Made by a program: the position numbers and the translations under genes. From the NCBI GenBank assembly GCA_026413225.1, contig CM048553.1, positions 45,114,001-45,178,000 on the forward strand: a stretch of 64,000 bases of DNA, given 5' to 3'. The first letter of the stretch is position 1; each line of letters opens with the position of its first letter. Shown in pieces: positions 1 to 13,953 of this stretch. This DNA is from Otis tarda. Taxonomy: Eukaryota; Chordata; Aves; Otidiformes; Otididae. The notes beneath the pieces are model-generated. The model was not told the DNA's origin, did not search any database, and was given only the letters and a program-made list of their open reading frames with translations.

Positions 1-1797
1 GTAAAGTCAGGACCAATCTTTTCTTTCATTAAACTTGGTACAGTGTATGTGCTATGCATTTTTAATACCTTTAAATAATTTAGGAGAAATAGTGCAGACT
101 AAGACTGACAGGAAATAGTCTAAGCTTCTAATTTTACGAAACAGTCTATAAATGAAATTTCAGAAGGATATAACTTTTTGATTAAAGGTAAATTGTTGTT
201 GTCACACCCAGAAAAAAAAGTATTATATCTTATTATTTTAATTTATTACATTTATTACTATAATTTAGGAGAGTGCCACAAAGACGATAACCAAAGAATC
301 ACAGCCCAGGACCTCACTGCGCTACGTTCTGCCCAGCCGCTGCAGAATAAACAACAACAATCTACAATTTGAGATATTAAAGCAAAAACCAGCTCCTTTT
401 ACAAGTATGCATCAGCTTCTGATTTTTGACAGGCAGGAAGAGCAAATGCACTTCCAACTCTTTCTATTTTCTTGCTGGATGGCTCTTAAACGCTTCTCTC
501 CCTCCTCCCCACTCGTCACTCCTGACCCTTATTTCCCGCACGCGGTATTTCCGTCCTTCCCGTGAATCTGATGTGCCTGATAGACCGGGCATGCAGGATG
601 CTGATTAGCTCCATTGGCTTTAAAGTTTCCCTAACCCATTTCTCAGGTAATCTCGTACAAATGCCTATCTACAGCCAGCACATTTGGCAGAGATGCAGTA
701 GCTCACCTCTTACTCCAGAAACACCTACAATAAATCAGAGAAAAGCTCTTAGCCCAGATGTTGAAAGGCAGGGGCGTAACAGCCTGGCTCAAGCTGGAAC
801 TTGAACTCAAATCCCACTGTGTGTTTCTACTCTTCCCTGCAAGCTCACAATGGCAAAGGGTGGTAGTGGATCCATAGAGGGAAAATAAAAGGCAAAGCAT
901 AGCGCACGAGCTTACACCAGCAAATAGTAATGCAAATGAGTAACTCTACTCACACGAGCAGTCTCCATAAATCCCAAATCATGTTTGTGTTCAAATACTT
1001 CCTCCTACGGCTGCAAAATGTGTGAGGAGGCTGAGAAAGAGTCATCCGCAAGTACAAGGATTCACGTGACTTAAAGTCATCCTTATTAAAAACCAACTGT
1101 ATGTATTTACCAAAGGAGTAAGCAAGCAACCTTGACCGTCTCCTTTCCTCCAGCCAACACAAGGAGAGACCAAGCTGCCCCAGAGCAGAACAAAAAGGAC
1201 GTGGTTTTTTCAGCCAAGGGGGCTGAAACAGCTTCCACTTCCACTTGAGTGACTTGCTGCAGAAAATACCTAGCTTAAATAACTTTTTATAGCTTGTGTC
1301 ATGCTGACTAAATAATTTAATAGTCCCTTCTAGCTTTGAAATCTTTTAAGTTAGGGAGACCTAACTATTGCACCATAGGTGGTAAATCCCTCTACCAAAG
1401 GAAGAGTAAACTTGGCCTTAAAAACCAGGTTTTTTTAATAAACTAATCAACCAAAGCCCCATATAAGCCAGTGGGCAAGAGATTTATATCATTATGAAAG
1501 AGATCAGATGAATTATAGTAAGATCTTAGAAAGTGGAACTTTTTTGATCAGTTTGTACTAAGCTCTAAAAGACTACATAAAATAACACGTCTTGCCATAA
1601 AACACCAGTGTATTTGAAGAGGCAATCATACACAAAGAGGAGCAGATTACAGTATGAACCCAATTTAACTCTACTAAAAGCTAGAAATATCTCATCTACC
1701 ACAGTGTTTCAGAAACCAAACCCCAAACATGAAAAATCCAGCCATCATACAACATTCTGGGCTAGAGAGACCGTATCAGGTTCAGCAGGGGGAAATT

Positions 1798-1821
1798 AAA
1801 AAAAAAAAAAGAAAGAAAAAA
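1798..1821. repeat. A-rich simple tract
   Basis: A run of A broken by two G bases (AAAAGAAAGAAAAAA type). Confidence 0.95.
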
Positions 1822-4567
1822 GCTGCAATGTGTTCCACTCGGTCTGAAGGGAACGAGGATCTTTAAAAAGGCATATGTGCACTTAAAACTCTGCTTAGGA
1901 GACTTACACGGCAACTAGATATCAATGAAATAATGGATTTTATGGGTTCCAACTCCACATCGTCCTTAAGCAGGACTTATGTGCACAAAGTTAGGAATTT
2001 ATCTATCTGTGCAAAATCAGCACCCTATACGGTATTCTCCTCCAAACTGGTGTTTGCACATGACACCTCTCCGGAGAAGCAGACGTCCCTGAAGGTAAGC
2101 TGCTGAGCCACAGCCTTGCATTTCCCAGCTGAAACGGCCGCTGTGAAGTCCCTTGGACTTTTCCCTCGGAAGACCAGCAGCATGAGGCAAGTTTCCCACA
2201 CAGAAACAGACACAAGACTCTGAGATATCAATGAGAAAAACGCCCCATGATCTTTAAGGGCCTGTGCAACGTTGGGATGCTCGGCGCTTGGTCCTTGGTT
2301 AGGTCCCAAGTACGGCACTTCCAACGGTACACCAGGCAATTAGCACAGGGGCTCCTTAGGAAGGGGCAAACGTGTTTGGGTTTTTTTTGAGTATTAGGTA
2401 GAACTTTTGATACCTACTCCATTGATCAATTAATCTGCAAAGTCCATGGCAGCTTCAGCATGAGGCGGTACGATCAAGTGCACAGGAGAAGAGCTCCGTG
2501 GCACCGGGATGCCTGATGCAATGCTGCTGGTGGTTCCACCCTGACGGGCGCGTCTGAGTCTGAAGAGTCCTCTGCCCGAAGGATGGCGGCTGCCGCCCCG
2601 CCGCACTGCTGCGTGAGGGTACGCATCTCTTCAGAGCGCTTGTATCTTGATAAAGTTTTCTCTGCCTGACTGCTACTGTCCTTAAAAAAGACCAAGGGAA
2701 ACAACTTCTGGCCTTAGGGGAAGAAGCCACAGTGTTTCCCCTTTAAAAGCAATCTGAGGATAGGGAATTCAGTAAAGCTTAGAACAACTAACCAAATGAA
2801 CTATTTAAAGAGCATTTTTTTTCTTTCTGCTACATAGCACAGACACGAACACATACACATTGTATACACCTTCCCCGTAATTTTCAAATAGAGAACACAC
2901 TTCTGTTTTTCCTCTGCACACGCAACACCTCTCCCCCAGATCTTGCTCTAATATTCTGAATTTCTCAGGAGTTTCAAATCTAATAGAAAAAAAAAAATCT
3001 ACTTCGCAGAAAGATGTTTTCCTCTTTTTTACTGCCAAGTCTTTCTAGCTCGTTACTGGTTTCAGATGCAAAGTGTGCAACACCCAGGGAACCACTGACA
3101 GATTTAAGGGCTAGCCCCTGATGCCCATGTAGCGTTTCAGACTAGCACTTTGGGACCAATATAACTAACTGGGAGGCTCTACAGTTTTCCAAATGAACGC
3201 AGAGTAACAGCTTCTCCTTTTTCATCTGAACCCAGCAGCAGAAGGCATCCAGCTTCTGGGGAAAGGTAATTATAAGTGCTCTGAATCAGTAACAGCAGAG
3301 CTTTCTAAACAACTTTTCTATAAAGCCATACAGAGCATACAGCTCAATAAATCCTTTTTTTTAGTTCTCACATGAAGGGACCTGCATAACTTAAAACGCA
3401 GCTTTATTATCTAATAAAACCTTCCATTGCACTGAATCGCCCTGTGCGTTCATGCGGACAGAGATAAAACGTCTGTATGTGCACATGGGCGCGTGCACAC
3501 GCTGCCCTATTGCGTATCCTTGCGTTTCACCATCTGGCATCGTTCTAGGGATTAATAAAAAGAAAGTTAGGTTTAAAATACCACATACACACCCAAGGAA
3601 GGAGAATTCTTCAGAACGCTTTAACAACCAACATGAAGGCACTACCAGAAAAACAAAGCAAGCCAGCTACGACTGCGAGCGTGCGTTAGGAACAGAAAAC
3701 ACACATTTATCAAACTGACAGACGCAAAAAGTGACAACTATATGCGTTTTATGTAGCGTGAGTAAGTAGCAAACCAGTACGATTGATTAAAACTTGTTTG
3801 AGTACAGAGGAATTGAAATACGACAAATGCTAACGCGACAGAGAAATGTCAAAATTGATGCGGAATTACACATGCCAGTGACTGAACTAAAACTAGCTGA
3901 GATTAAGTCAGAGACAAAGATGAAATGCCAGATTGCCTAAAGCTAATTATCTGGACAATTAATGGAATGCCTGCAACTCATTTTGATTATTAAGAGCACA
4001 GTCTATTGGAAAAAGGACAAAGCTATTTGCAAAAGTCTGCACTGATTTCCTCGGAAGAGGATGATGGCAATGAAGTGGAAGAAATTCTTACCCTGGAAAT
4101 GACTAAGCCAGCTGCTAAACTACAGTACAGCCATGTCACTTGGTACCAAAACCATGCTGATCCCTTCCTTGGGCTGTCACTGGTGTCAAAATTCCATGCA
4201 CATCTCATTTCCCAAGCTGATAATGTGACAGGGATCCTACACAAGGAAAAATATTTGTGTGTCTTCGATGCTACAAAGCAAGACACGTGTAACTAAGTAT
4301 TTCTATACTTTGACCTGCCAGAAATTCAACTGAACTTCCTCCTAATCTTCCTTAACTTTATCATGCACTACTTTTCAGGAAATTCCTACATTCTTCTATA
4401 TTTATATGCTCAAGAGATAAATATGGTTCCCAGATAAATTCTTTATATGATGATACTTCTTAAACTGGCCAGAGACTAGACAGATGCAAATACTCACTCA
4501 GTTAATACGAGGAAACACAAAAAATATTTAATAAAAATATTTAACTTACTTATTTAAAAAAACGGGG

Positions 4568-4586
4568 AAAAAAAAAAAAAAAAAAA
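4568..4586. repeat. poly(A) tract, 19 A
   Basis: Uninterrupted homopolymer in AT-rich DNA. No retrogene or other poly(A)-tailed insertion was recognised upstream. Confidence 0.95.
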
Positions 4587-6230
4587 GACTAATCCCAAGT
4601 ACATAGATATTATCTATGGAGAGTTATCTGAGCCTTTTTCTACATTACTGGTACAGGACTACATTCATATCTGGAATGAAAAATACTGAGCGGGTTTCCC
4701 TTTTAAGCGAACGTTTTTGACCATAACGAGCACAGGGGCCACCTTCTTTTGAAGACACAGTGTTACGCTTTAGCTTTTTTTTTCCCTCCCTCTAGTGACA
4801 TCCCGGGAAACATGTATGCATTCATCATGGCCAGTAAGCAGCACATCCATCAGCCACAAGCTACTCTACCCAGGACAGCAGAGAACAGGAATGGATGTGA
4901 CCCAACCCTGGTCTTTCTCTGGAGGGTTTCCCCACAGATATCCCCTTCAAATATCAGATTTAAATCAGAGCACCTGTCTCAAATGAGCAAAGACCTGTAG
5001 CGCAAACCCGCAAGCCCATGCTCTCCTAAGCCTAGGAGGGTGAGCGGCATAGTCGCAGCAAGCTCTGCTCATCAGTCAGCTCAGACCCACCAGGAAAACT
5101 CCTGGGTGGGGCTGGATTTATTCATTTGAGCTCTGGCACAGACTTGATGTAGTAGCACTTAGCTAATGCCTTTGCACTGCACGTATATTCATTCTGGAGG
5201 TTTTTACATCATTTAACAGCTCAAGGTGTAGCAATTTCCAGAGTTGCCTTGATCTTCAAATGAGGATGTATTTCAGCATAGGGATCAAAACGCCAAGCTG
5301 TTCCTGCTTCTTTAATTTCCCATTGTTTAGAATTGTTTAAATTCAACATTGTTCCCTTAAAAAGCGAGAGCCTACAGGATAGCATTCACTACAGAACAGA
5401 TCGGGGACCGCTGCACTTCTTGGGACAGACCCTTCGCCAGGCTGACATCAGTTTAACAGGCGGTGCGGACGTGAAAACTGATTTTACAAACACAATTCCC
5501 AAACAGGCATCGGATTTTAGCTGAGGGGAAGGCAGCCAGCTTTGCAGCAGGGAAACCAACTTCAAATGGGCGTACATGGAGGGAGCCTGTGCCTTCAAAA
5601 CACACTTTATCCATCCTTGGATGACAGAGATAAGATAAAACATGAGAGAAGCTGCACTTCCTATTTTATTCTCTGCACAAGAAGGGCTGGAAAAGGGACT
5701 GGCATTTAGGGTTTTAGAGCTGATGCACCACCTTAGTCTGGTGAGCAAACATGGTTCTGCTGACTGGTTGGCAAAACGGCACTGGGCACCAATCTAAATC
5801 CCGAATCAAAGCTGTTTTAGTAAAACCCCAATGAGCTTTACAAGCTCAAAGAATGTGCTGTGCATTAACTGAGAGCAACAGCCTTTTCCCCCGCTCACTG
5901 TGAAAGCCCAACTCCCAAACGCAGCGGTCACGGCAGTTCAGAGAGGGATCTCAAGCAGGACGGATGTTCAACACTTTTCATCTCATACTAGGACTCAGGC
6001 CACACTGGATTGCCATCTCCAGGTAGTGTTACAAGCAGAAAATATTTTGGATCCACAGGCTTAAAAGGTAATTTTTTCACCAACAGAAGAAGTATCAAAA
6101 ATAGTTTTTAGTCATTTGTTAAATATTAGGATGCTTTTCAGAATATTTTATCTTGCTAACAGTTAAGGGGTTTCCAGGCCCTTAGGGAAAAAACATTAAT
6201 ATTTCATCTTTCAGACAGGTCAAATCTCTC

Positions 6231-6245
6231 TTTTTTTTTTTTTTT
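6231..6245. repeat. poly(T) tract, 15 T
   Basis: Uninterrupted homopolymer. Confidence 0.95.
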
Positions 6246-9034
6246 CCCATTTTAACTGATTTGCAGCTCCTGAGATGGCAATTAACATCTTGGCCAGAGA
6301 TGTACACATAAACAAAAACTCTTAGCATATCAGGTCATACTGGTATTCAAAAAATGTGCTTATTTTGTTTTCAGCTTTTATTTTGGTTTGCCAAAACAAA
6401 GAAATCAGCTGTTTCCCAGGGGAGAGTTGACAGACACACTGATTTTCAAAACGCAGAGATGATGGAGGCTGGTGCAAAACCAGACACGCACAACGCACTC
6501 TGTCCCGCACGCTGCAGTCAAGGCAAGGGAGTGGGGAGCAAAGCGCACTGGAGTGTTTCAAGGAGGGAAAAAAGCTGATGGGTCTAGCTCAGCTGCTGGA
6601 GTAATGTTTTCTGATCTTTGCTAACAAAAGATGATTTAAGGCTCTGAAAGATTTTTATTTTTTTTTCTCTGTCATAAACCAGTGCGTCAGAATAATGCAC
6701 ACTTCTGCTGACCTCATGGGAGGCACAGGAATCGTGCCAATCCATCACACGGATGCCACTGTCCACCCAGTATCTCCCCTGTCTGTGCTTTTAAAAGGTT
6801 AAAAAAACCCAACTATTGGTTTTGTGAAAGGATATTTTTCCCTTTACATCAGACTTAAAAATACTGGCAATTTATACAACCTGTATCTATACTTGGAGAG
6901 GCAATGCAGAGGGAATCATCGTTGCTGAACTCCAGATTTCTTTACAGGCTTGACGAAACCCAAGCCACTGCGAAACACGCGTGAGCAAAAGCCGAGCGTT
7001 GCCCCACGCTTTGATCCCTCTCACACCAAACAGAGGTTAAAAGACTGCTGAAAGATGCATTGCAGGCTTCCGCGCTACAATCCATCCATCTCAAGCACAG
7101 ACGGGAAAGATCTCACAAAGACTGAGCCTTTGGTAAAGCAACAATTCTGTATCTAAATGCTGATTTGTTTGGGCAAGGTTTTCAGGAGGACTCCTGCGCG
7201 GCAGTGGTTCCCAGCAAAATCAGCACGAGCCAGAGCGCTCATTTTATCCTGTCTTTCCATAGCATCAAAAAAATGGCAGCTCTCTCTACTTGACTACTCT
7301 TTTCACATCTCAGGCGAGTTTTTTCCATTACAAGGAATAATCCGTATTCTCTTAAGCCTCGCAGATCTTAAGCAGAGGAAGAGATGATACACGAGGGGGA
7401 GTTCTTCCTTTTCTAAAAATTCTGCTGGGGTGGACTTCAGAAAACATGAGCATTTTTAGACAGGGAACATTTCAAACCTCCAAACAAGGACAGAATGAGA
7501 GAGATTAAAAACAAAAAAATATATGCATGCACATATTTGATTTAAATGATCAAATCCTGCTCATGAAAGCAAATAAGGTATATACACAAGAGGTGGCCCA
7601 AATGATAGCCCTGTTGTCCCATTAGTCAAATTTATTGCAAAAGTCTAATAATGTTATCTTTGGTCCCAGCTTCAGGAGCCTATAATTTAACATAAGCACC
7701 TTTTTTTTCGACATGCGAATCAGGTAGTAACACGCTGTCTCTTTCAACCTCTTTTGTGCTTCTAAATTAGAAAACCCAAATGTCGTTTTTCTTCAGATAT
7801 GAAACACAGTCAAGGTCACTGTAAAATAAAAGAGCAATTAACTTCACAAGCAAACTGTTGTACAGGAGTGAAACACAGTACTTGAAAAAGTAGCTAAAAA
7901 GGAAAACTGTTCCTATAAATGACATCCTTTGTTTGGCTGAAAATGACAGAGCACAGTTCCAGAGATTCCTGTCAAATTAAAAAAAAAATCATGGAAGATA
8001 TCACCCCCTCAATTTATTAGCTGTGCTTTTATTGCTGCAAGGTAGGAAGCTTGCTGCTTTAACAGCTCTTGATGCTGGGGAGTTGGCTCTGTCTCCCTCC
8101 ATCTACCTTCCCCTAATCGAGCCCAGATCAGCTAATAGGCATTAGCGCAGAATTTCTCATTGTGTTTCCACTGTCCTCATTGTGCTAAATGACAAAAGTT
8201 TTATGAATTCTTGGAGTAAAATTCAGGATGGAGCTGCCCTATCTGAAAAGACAAAGAGAAAGCTAACGTTAAGGGTTTGGAGTTGATAAGGATTTTAAAA
8301 TACAAAATTATCTTGGCTCTGACCCTTCTCTAAAATCACCCAAGATTTTGTAAGTTGGTAAAATTAAACACATTATCAACACACAACTGCCTGTGTCACC
8401 CAACACAGATAAATGATCTCACGATTGCCACAGAAATCAGATGAGGCATGCGTAGTAAGTGACATATTAAATTAAATTATAAAACCCTACTGAAGTGATG
8501 TTAGTGACCTGACACATGACAAAAAAACCCCAAAGAAGCAATGCAGAAGCCAGGGCGGAAGATGCGCTGATATTATTTCTACACTGTGTACATCAGATAC
8601 ACAAATACTACTTAGCCATCGGTACAAATCCCATAATCGAAAGTGCTGGAAAAATCTATGTCATTATTAACATGCAAAGGAGGGGATATTTTCAAGAGAA
8701 GCAGTGCTACCCCTAACGCAGTGACGCGGTGTTGCCAGGATGGGGCGAGCAGGTTCGGAGAGCTGCCTTCCTGCATCGCCTGCCTCCGTCCCTGCCCGCA
8801 CACAGTGACAACCGCTGCCAGATATATGCACGTTCCCTCTTTTCACATCTGCAGTGATAATTTTCCCCTACTAACCATCATAAAAATAAAGGAGGAGGGA
8901 ACCACATGGCTCAAAGAGACTGCTGGGAGCCCCCCACCCCCTTGCCCTGTTGGCAGTACCAGTGACCTGGACCCCTCCTCACCAGCATTTATCCACCTCT
9001 CCTTGAACCCCCTGCTGCTGACGACCCCAAGGAC

Positions 9035-9505
9035 TGCCACAAGCTGACTCTTGAGTGCTTCCCTCTCTTCTCTGTTGCAAAGTCTTTTCTTAAAATCTAA
9101 CCTACATTTTCCTCGCTGCAACTTCTCTCCAGCTCACAGCAGACAGGTGACAGGCTGCTCCCTTCTCCTCAGCAGGCTTTTACGCCTTTCAGGGTCGGGC
9201 AGCCTAGCCCAGAGACTCGATGACAGCTTGCATTACTTCAGCTCGCTCTTTTACACCCTATTTTCCAATTTCCTCATCATTCATATTGTTAACCTTTGCT
9301 CTCCCTTACATTTCTTCTGGAAGTGCTGTGCTCCAAAGTGGACACACGAATGCTCTAGCCGAGCACTCATTGGTACCAGCTACCTCAAAAGGATTAATTC
9401 ATGTGTCATACGTGCAACACCGTTCAGATCCTGCGAGTCGTTGTCTTGCAACAGTACATCACTGTCGACGTGTGTCTAGTTCGACATTTTCTAACTTTCT
9501 GACTA
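9035..9505 (-). mobile_element. ancient CR1 LINE fragment (diverged, amniote-type)
   Basis: Read on the + strand, a series of phrases matches the reverse complement of the old amniote CR1 3' half in the right order. These include AAATCTAACCTACATTTTCC, a TTTTCCAATTTCC segment, TGGAAGTGCTGTGCTCCAAA followed by GTGGACACACGAATGCTC, GTGCAACACCGTTCAGATCC, and TTGCAACAGTACATCACTG. The corresponding phrases in turtle and crocodile CR1 copies are known to me from memory. Many substitutions separate it from the young copies in this window, so it must predate them. The reverse-transcriptase frame is destroyed. End points are approximate, and the extreme 3' tail is not recognisable. Confidence 0.72.
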
Positions 9506-11117
9506 CAGAAGAGACACCCCTTTAGAAGTCGTCCCCTGCTTGGGCAGCGAATGGTCCCTGCCTAAACGCCACCCTTTTCACTTGTCCCGTGGAACTGCAT
9601 CTCACGTGAGAGCACGGTCCCCAATGAAAGCAGAGTACTGATGCCCACAGAAGGACGGAGGTAGGGCCACCTTGCCGCAGGGACTGCTCCGAAGGACCGC
9701 TTAACTCCACCTTTCACCGTCAGCCTCTTGCTCCATCCTTGGCAGGCACAGAAAGCACAGCTGGGAGACAAACAAGCAGCCAAATCTGACTTCAAACTAC
9801 CCAGCAAACACGCACAACAAAGTGACCGCTTCCCACTGAACACCTTGGCATCTCCCCAAGAACCAGAAGACGAGAAACTGATGCAATTTTGTCCCTGCTT
9901 GACATGGAAGCTCTATGGAGTAGTCAGGGATGACTCTTCCTGAAACAAGACCTTGACAGTTGGAAAAAAGGAATTTTTTTTTTCTGTCTTTGTTTTTTCC
10001 CCCCTCCTTCTGACTTCTACAGTGAACATCGAAAGTGAACCCTTCTTCAGGCAACAGTGCTGAGGGAGTCTGTAGCAAAATAGTTCTCTGCTGTATCTCG
10101 TAGCTGAAATGCCACTGCTGAACGAATGGCACTTTAGTAATGTGAAAACTTAGAAAGAATAATCAAAAACGATATTTTGATAAAATGAAGTTGAATCAAC
10201 ATATACCTGACTCAAACACATTGTTTTTATGCTTTTGGGGAATATTTTGTTACTGGTTGAGAGCCTCTTTTTTATAGGGAAGACGACAGGAGGCTCCAGC
10301 ACCAAGGCAGAGGTCCCAATGAGACTGGGCACTGGTAGGGAGCTCCCTGAAGTCTTCTTCCACTCGCCAACCCCATTGCGTAAAAGAAGGGGGAAAAGAC
10401 GTGAAAAACTCTTGTACTCCTACTTCATGTTGCTAGCCAAGGAGAAACACAAACAAGTACTTCTTACATGCCGTTGTAAGAGGACGCAGGGATTTTGTTC
10501 GCCTATTGAAATGAGTCAGATTGAAATGCTTTCCCTCCTCCTAATGCAATTTTCAGCTGCCATCGGCGCCCTTTGTGAGCGGGACTGGTAGGTGTCAGAT
10601 GTGGAAACAACCACGTCAGGCAGACAGAGCGTGCAACCATTTTCTGAGCACGTTGTTTTATTCTGCCATAAAATAAGTTGCGTTGTTCACAGAGAATTAC
10701 TCTTTATCCATCACTTTACTCAGCGAGACAGGCCAATACAATTTCTGCTCTTTTTCTTTCTCTGTTTCATTTTTGTTCCTCCTGGAGGTTAGGAAACAAA
10801 TTACCAATTGACAGGTTTGAATCCTCAACACGCAGAGGGGCAATGCTGTTTAACTGCAGGTACATTGCTGGGATCAGGTCCTCTACTTTAATACATTTGC
10901 TTTAACCATAAAATTAATTACTTGGTGACACTAGTAAATAGAAATAATCAATAGAGATAACCACATTTGCATTTACCTGTATGTTAACATGCAAAAATGA
11001 CATATAGTAAAAAGATCTGAGCACGTTCAGTTCTCTTGGCGGGGAGTGTCCAAATCCTTGGTTTTTAACTCTGAAAGGTTAAAAAGTTTAATTGGATTCA
11101 TTTGGCGGTCTACTTAC

Positions 11118-11227
11118 ATTATCCAGTAGGGATATTTTGAGCCATTACAGAATGTCTCTTGTGTTCCCCAAGATACAAGCCAATGAAATTGAGATGAGGA
11201 TTTGTTATTGGCCTGAACCAATTATTT
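11118..11227 (-). other. candidate non-coding exon, minus strand, NAGNAG acceptor
   Basis: The minus strand shows a strong acceptor, ATCTTTTCTCCCAGCAG, with two AGs three bases apart (a NAGNAG tandem acceptor). It is followed by about 110 bases and then GGATAAT before GTAAGTAGA, a good donor. All three frames contain a stop; the longest open frame ends at a TAA one base before the donor. The segment would therefore be UTR or lncRNA rather than coding. It holds ATTGG and CCAAT six bases apart, an inverted CCAAT pair. The tract looks like constrained sequence, which could alternatively make it a regulatory element. Confidence 0.25.
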
Positions 11228-13953
11228 CTGCTGGGAGAAAAGATAAATTTGTGATAAGAATTAGAATGAAATAACAGGGTAAGAATTTGAGAAGTTTTGA
11301 CCTTACAATAAGTTAACATTTTCCTTGGAAAAATTTAGATACAGCCTTTGTTTAACACTCTTTTATATGGCAAACTAATGTTAGAACAAAAAGGCCATTT
11401 TCAGTGTCCGGGTTGTTTGTCCTTTCTTGCTGAACAGAAAACACCAACAAATTTATTCTCTCTATTCTGCACGCCACACATTTAATCTTTCAAATCTGAG
11501 CATCAGCTACCAGAGCTACTTGACAGTAGCAAGAACTACTGACAGCATATTCTTTGATGGAAACGGAAAACTGACAAAAAATGTTAGTAAAGAAGTCATG
11601 GAACAGCAGAGGTTGAACTCATCCACCTGTTTGACCATAGGAATGTCAAATGCCCTTTCCTATGAGTTTACGTGGAGTCTTGCATCTCACGGATGCCTCT
11701 GGACGTAAGCTCCCATGGAAGTGTTGCCTTACTGAGACTTCTGCCCATCTCCTCCCAGACTCTCCCGTAACCTTACGGCTGTCACCTTTGATTACCTAGG
11801 AAAATGATCAGCCAGAGGCCGATATTAAAACTGCACCAACTCTTCTATCCTAAAGGACATTCCTTACTGGCTTCTAGTTTTTCCCTGTTTTTGTTCCATC
11901 CAGAGAGAACATAATCTTTTCCTAAAAAATAACATCTAGGTGTTTGTTCAGTGACACTTGAAGCTGTTTTTAGCAAAGACTGCTAACTTCTCAGGTTCAC
12001 AACCCTCCTGCACTGTGTGATTCCTGCCTGTAAAGGCAGCAAACGATGCTCCGTTTCACACGTAGCACGCATCCAGCCCCCAAACACAAAGACAATGCCG
12101 GTTCCTTCCCGCGAGACCCGCCCCCCCCCAGACGCGGCACACATAGCGTTTCCTCAGCAGAATCACCCACAAGTTTCTAATGAGATTTCAGCTTTTTATT
12201 TCCCTTCAGTCTGTGAGAAGTTGGTCTGATCTTTGCTCTCATGTCCATTTCACAGCCATCCTGCTCTGTTTTCCAGGCCGTTGAGTTTCTTTCCCTCCTT
12301 ACTCGCCCCCTTTTGTCTGCTCTGTGCTCTTGGGAATGGCTCCACTGCAGAGGCTTCTCCACCAAGGACTCGGCCAAACTCCGCCCTGCCTCGCCCCGTG
12401 CTAAACTGGGGGACAGATAACAGTTTATGGGTGGTCACAGGGTTGGGTCAAGCCCTCACCTCTGCAACTATAGAAATTTTAATACTAATACATCCCTTCT
12501 GACCACAGGCTAAGACAACAGACATGAGAAGTGGGTGCAAAGGGGCACTTGGTCTCCAGCTGCATTTCAGCTTTGGAGAGCGGTGGCAAAGTGGGATACC
12601 ATTTGCCATATCCCCGTTGGATTTAAGATAGCAACTTTATTGTAATTTTAAACATCTTTTAATTAACAAATTCTTCTTCAGTGGTGGTTTCCATGGATGC
12701 TGCTATCCAATATTGCAGAGCAGGAAGCGGGGCTGCAGCGGCAGGGGGAAGGGGAGGCCATCCACTGTGCTGATGGGGAGAGGGACCACCACCACCGGCT
12801 GGGACCCTGGCCCAAGGGGCAGAGTTAAGGCTGCTTTCACAGCCCTCTCCCCTGGGAAGGGATCTCCTCCCAGGAAGGCATTGGGAGAGCGGCGCTGGAT
12901 GGAAATGTGCCTCCTTCATATCTACCCGCTGCTGGTCCCACCCAGCCCTCCCGTAGCCCCGCTGGCTCAAGACCAGGCCTGCACCTCCTGTGGGGAGGAC
13001 GGCTGCATTCAGCCCCACTCTACACCCCAGGAGCATCCCTGTAGCTCTTTTGTACCAGAACGGGTGCGGGCTTTAATTTGTTCATCTCCGCCGTTCAATC
13101 AAACAATCTACAGTAGGTCGACTTTCTGATGGGAACTAAAGGCGATTCTTTAATTAGATTTAAGAACTGCAACACTTGAAGTTAAATCATGCTTAGAAAG
13201 ATGAAAATTGAAAAATGATAACTAATGGGATTTACAGAAGATTTCCTTTAAAAGTAAAAAATTATTATTACACACATGTAACCCAAGGACCTTTCCATAG
13301 CTGTTAAAAATATTCCTCTTAACAGCAGACAATGAGAATATATCCACTTACATGGAAAGATGAACAACAAAGCTTCAGCTAAGACATTTTTTAATAAAAG
13401 CAAAAATTCTCAATTATCGACTAGAGCCTGCAGTCCCTTCCACCTCCTCCTTCATTTCAGATTCTGGATTTCTTTTGCAACTGAAAATAATGGCACAGCT
13501 AGGCAATGTGGGGGCCACATGCCTGGGTTCTGACCTAAGTGACACTGATGAAGCCAGTCGTAAAAGGGGACATTGAATCCTAGCTCAGTGGCATGTAAGT
13601 AAAGTGAAAACACATTTTCAAATATCTAAGTAGTACTTCATCCCGAATTTAATACCATTTAAAAAAAATTAGGACCTCAACAGGCATTACAAAAAAGCCA
13701 GGTGGTGTGTTTTTAGCTGACTTTCACATTGTTGTGGATTTCTTCAGCCATGCTAACAACTCACAGAAATCATTGCTTATGGTTTAACATCCCACCAATA
13801 GGGGCAATGATAATTTCAAGGTTTCCCTGGAAATCTCCCTTCTGCATCATATTTATCTCTTCTGACACAGCCCCAAGGTCAACTGAAAAAATCCCTACCG
13901 ACTTCAACAGATCCCAAATCTACTTCATGAAAGAGTTGTGTTTCCTTAAGTAG

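Larger units (their letters stand above)
1..9034. other. non-coding DNA, no gene recognised
   Basis: Mostly AT-rich single-copy-looking DNA with A/T homopolymers. A GC-richer patch at about 2460-2640 has short open frames on the minus strand, one of which ends ...SPVHLIVPPHAEAAMDFAD before a stop near 2442. It has no convincing splice acceptor, so it is not called. A 97-codon frame at 4006-4296 (+) overlaps an 88-codon frame on the other strand; neither is recognised. The stretch 8080-8240 has the look of constrained non-coding DNA, but nothing identifies it. Confidence 0.6.

Noticed and set aside
7203-7216. CAGTGGTTCCCAG as a hAT/Charlie-type terminal repeat
   Set aside because: It is a single short motif with no matching inverted end or 8-base target-site duplication nearby.
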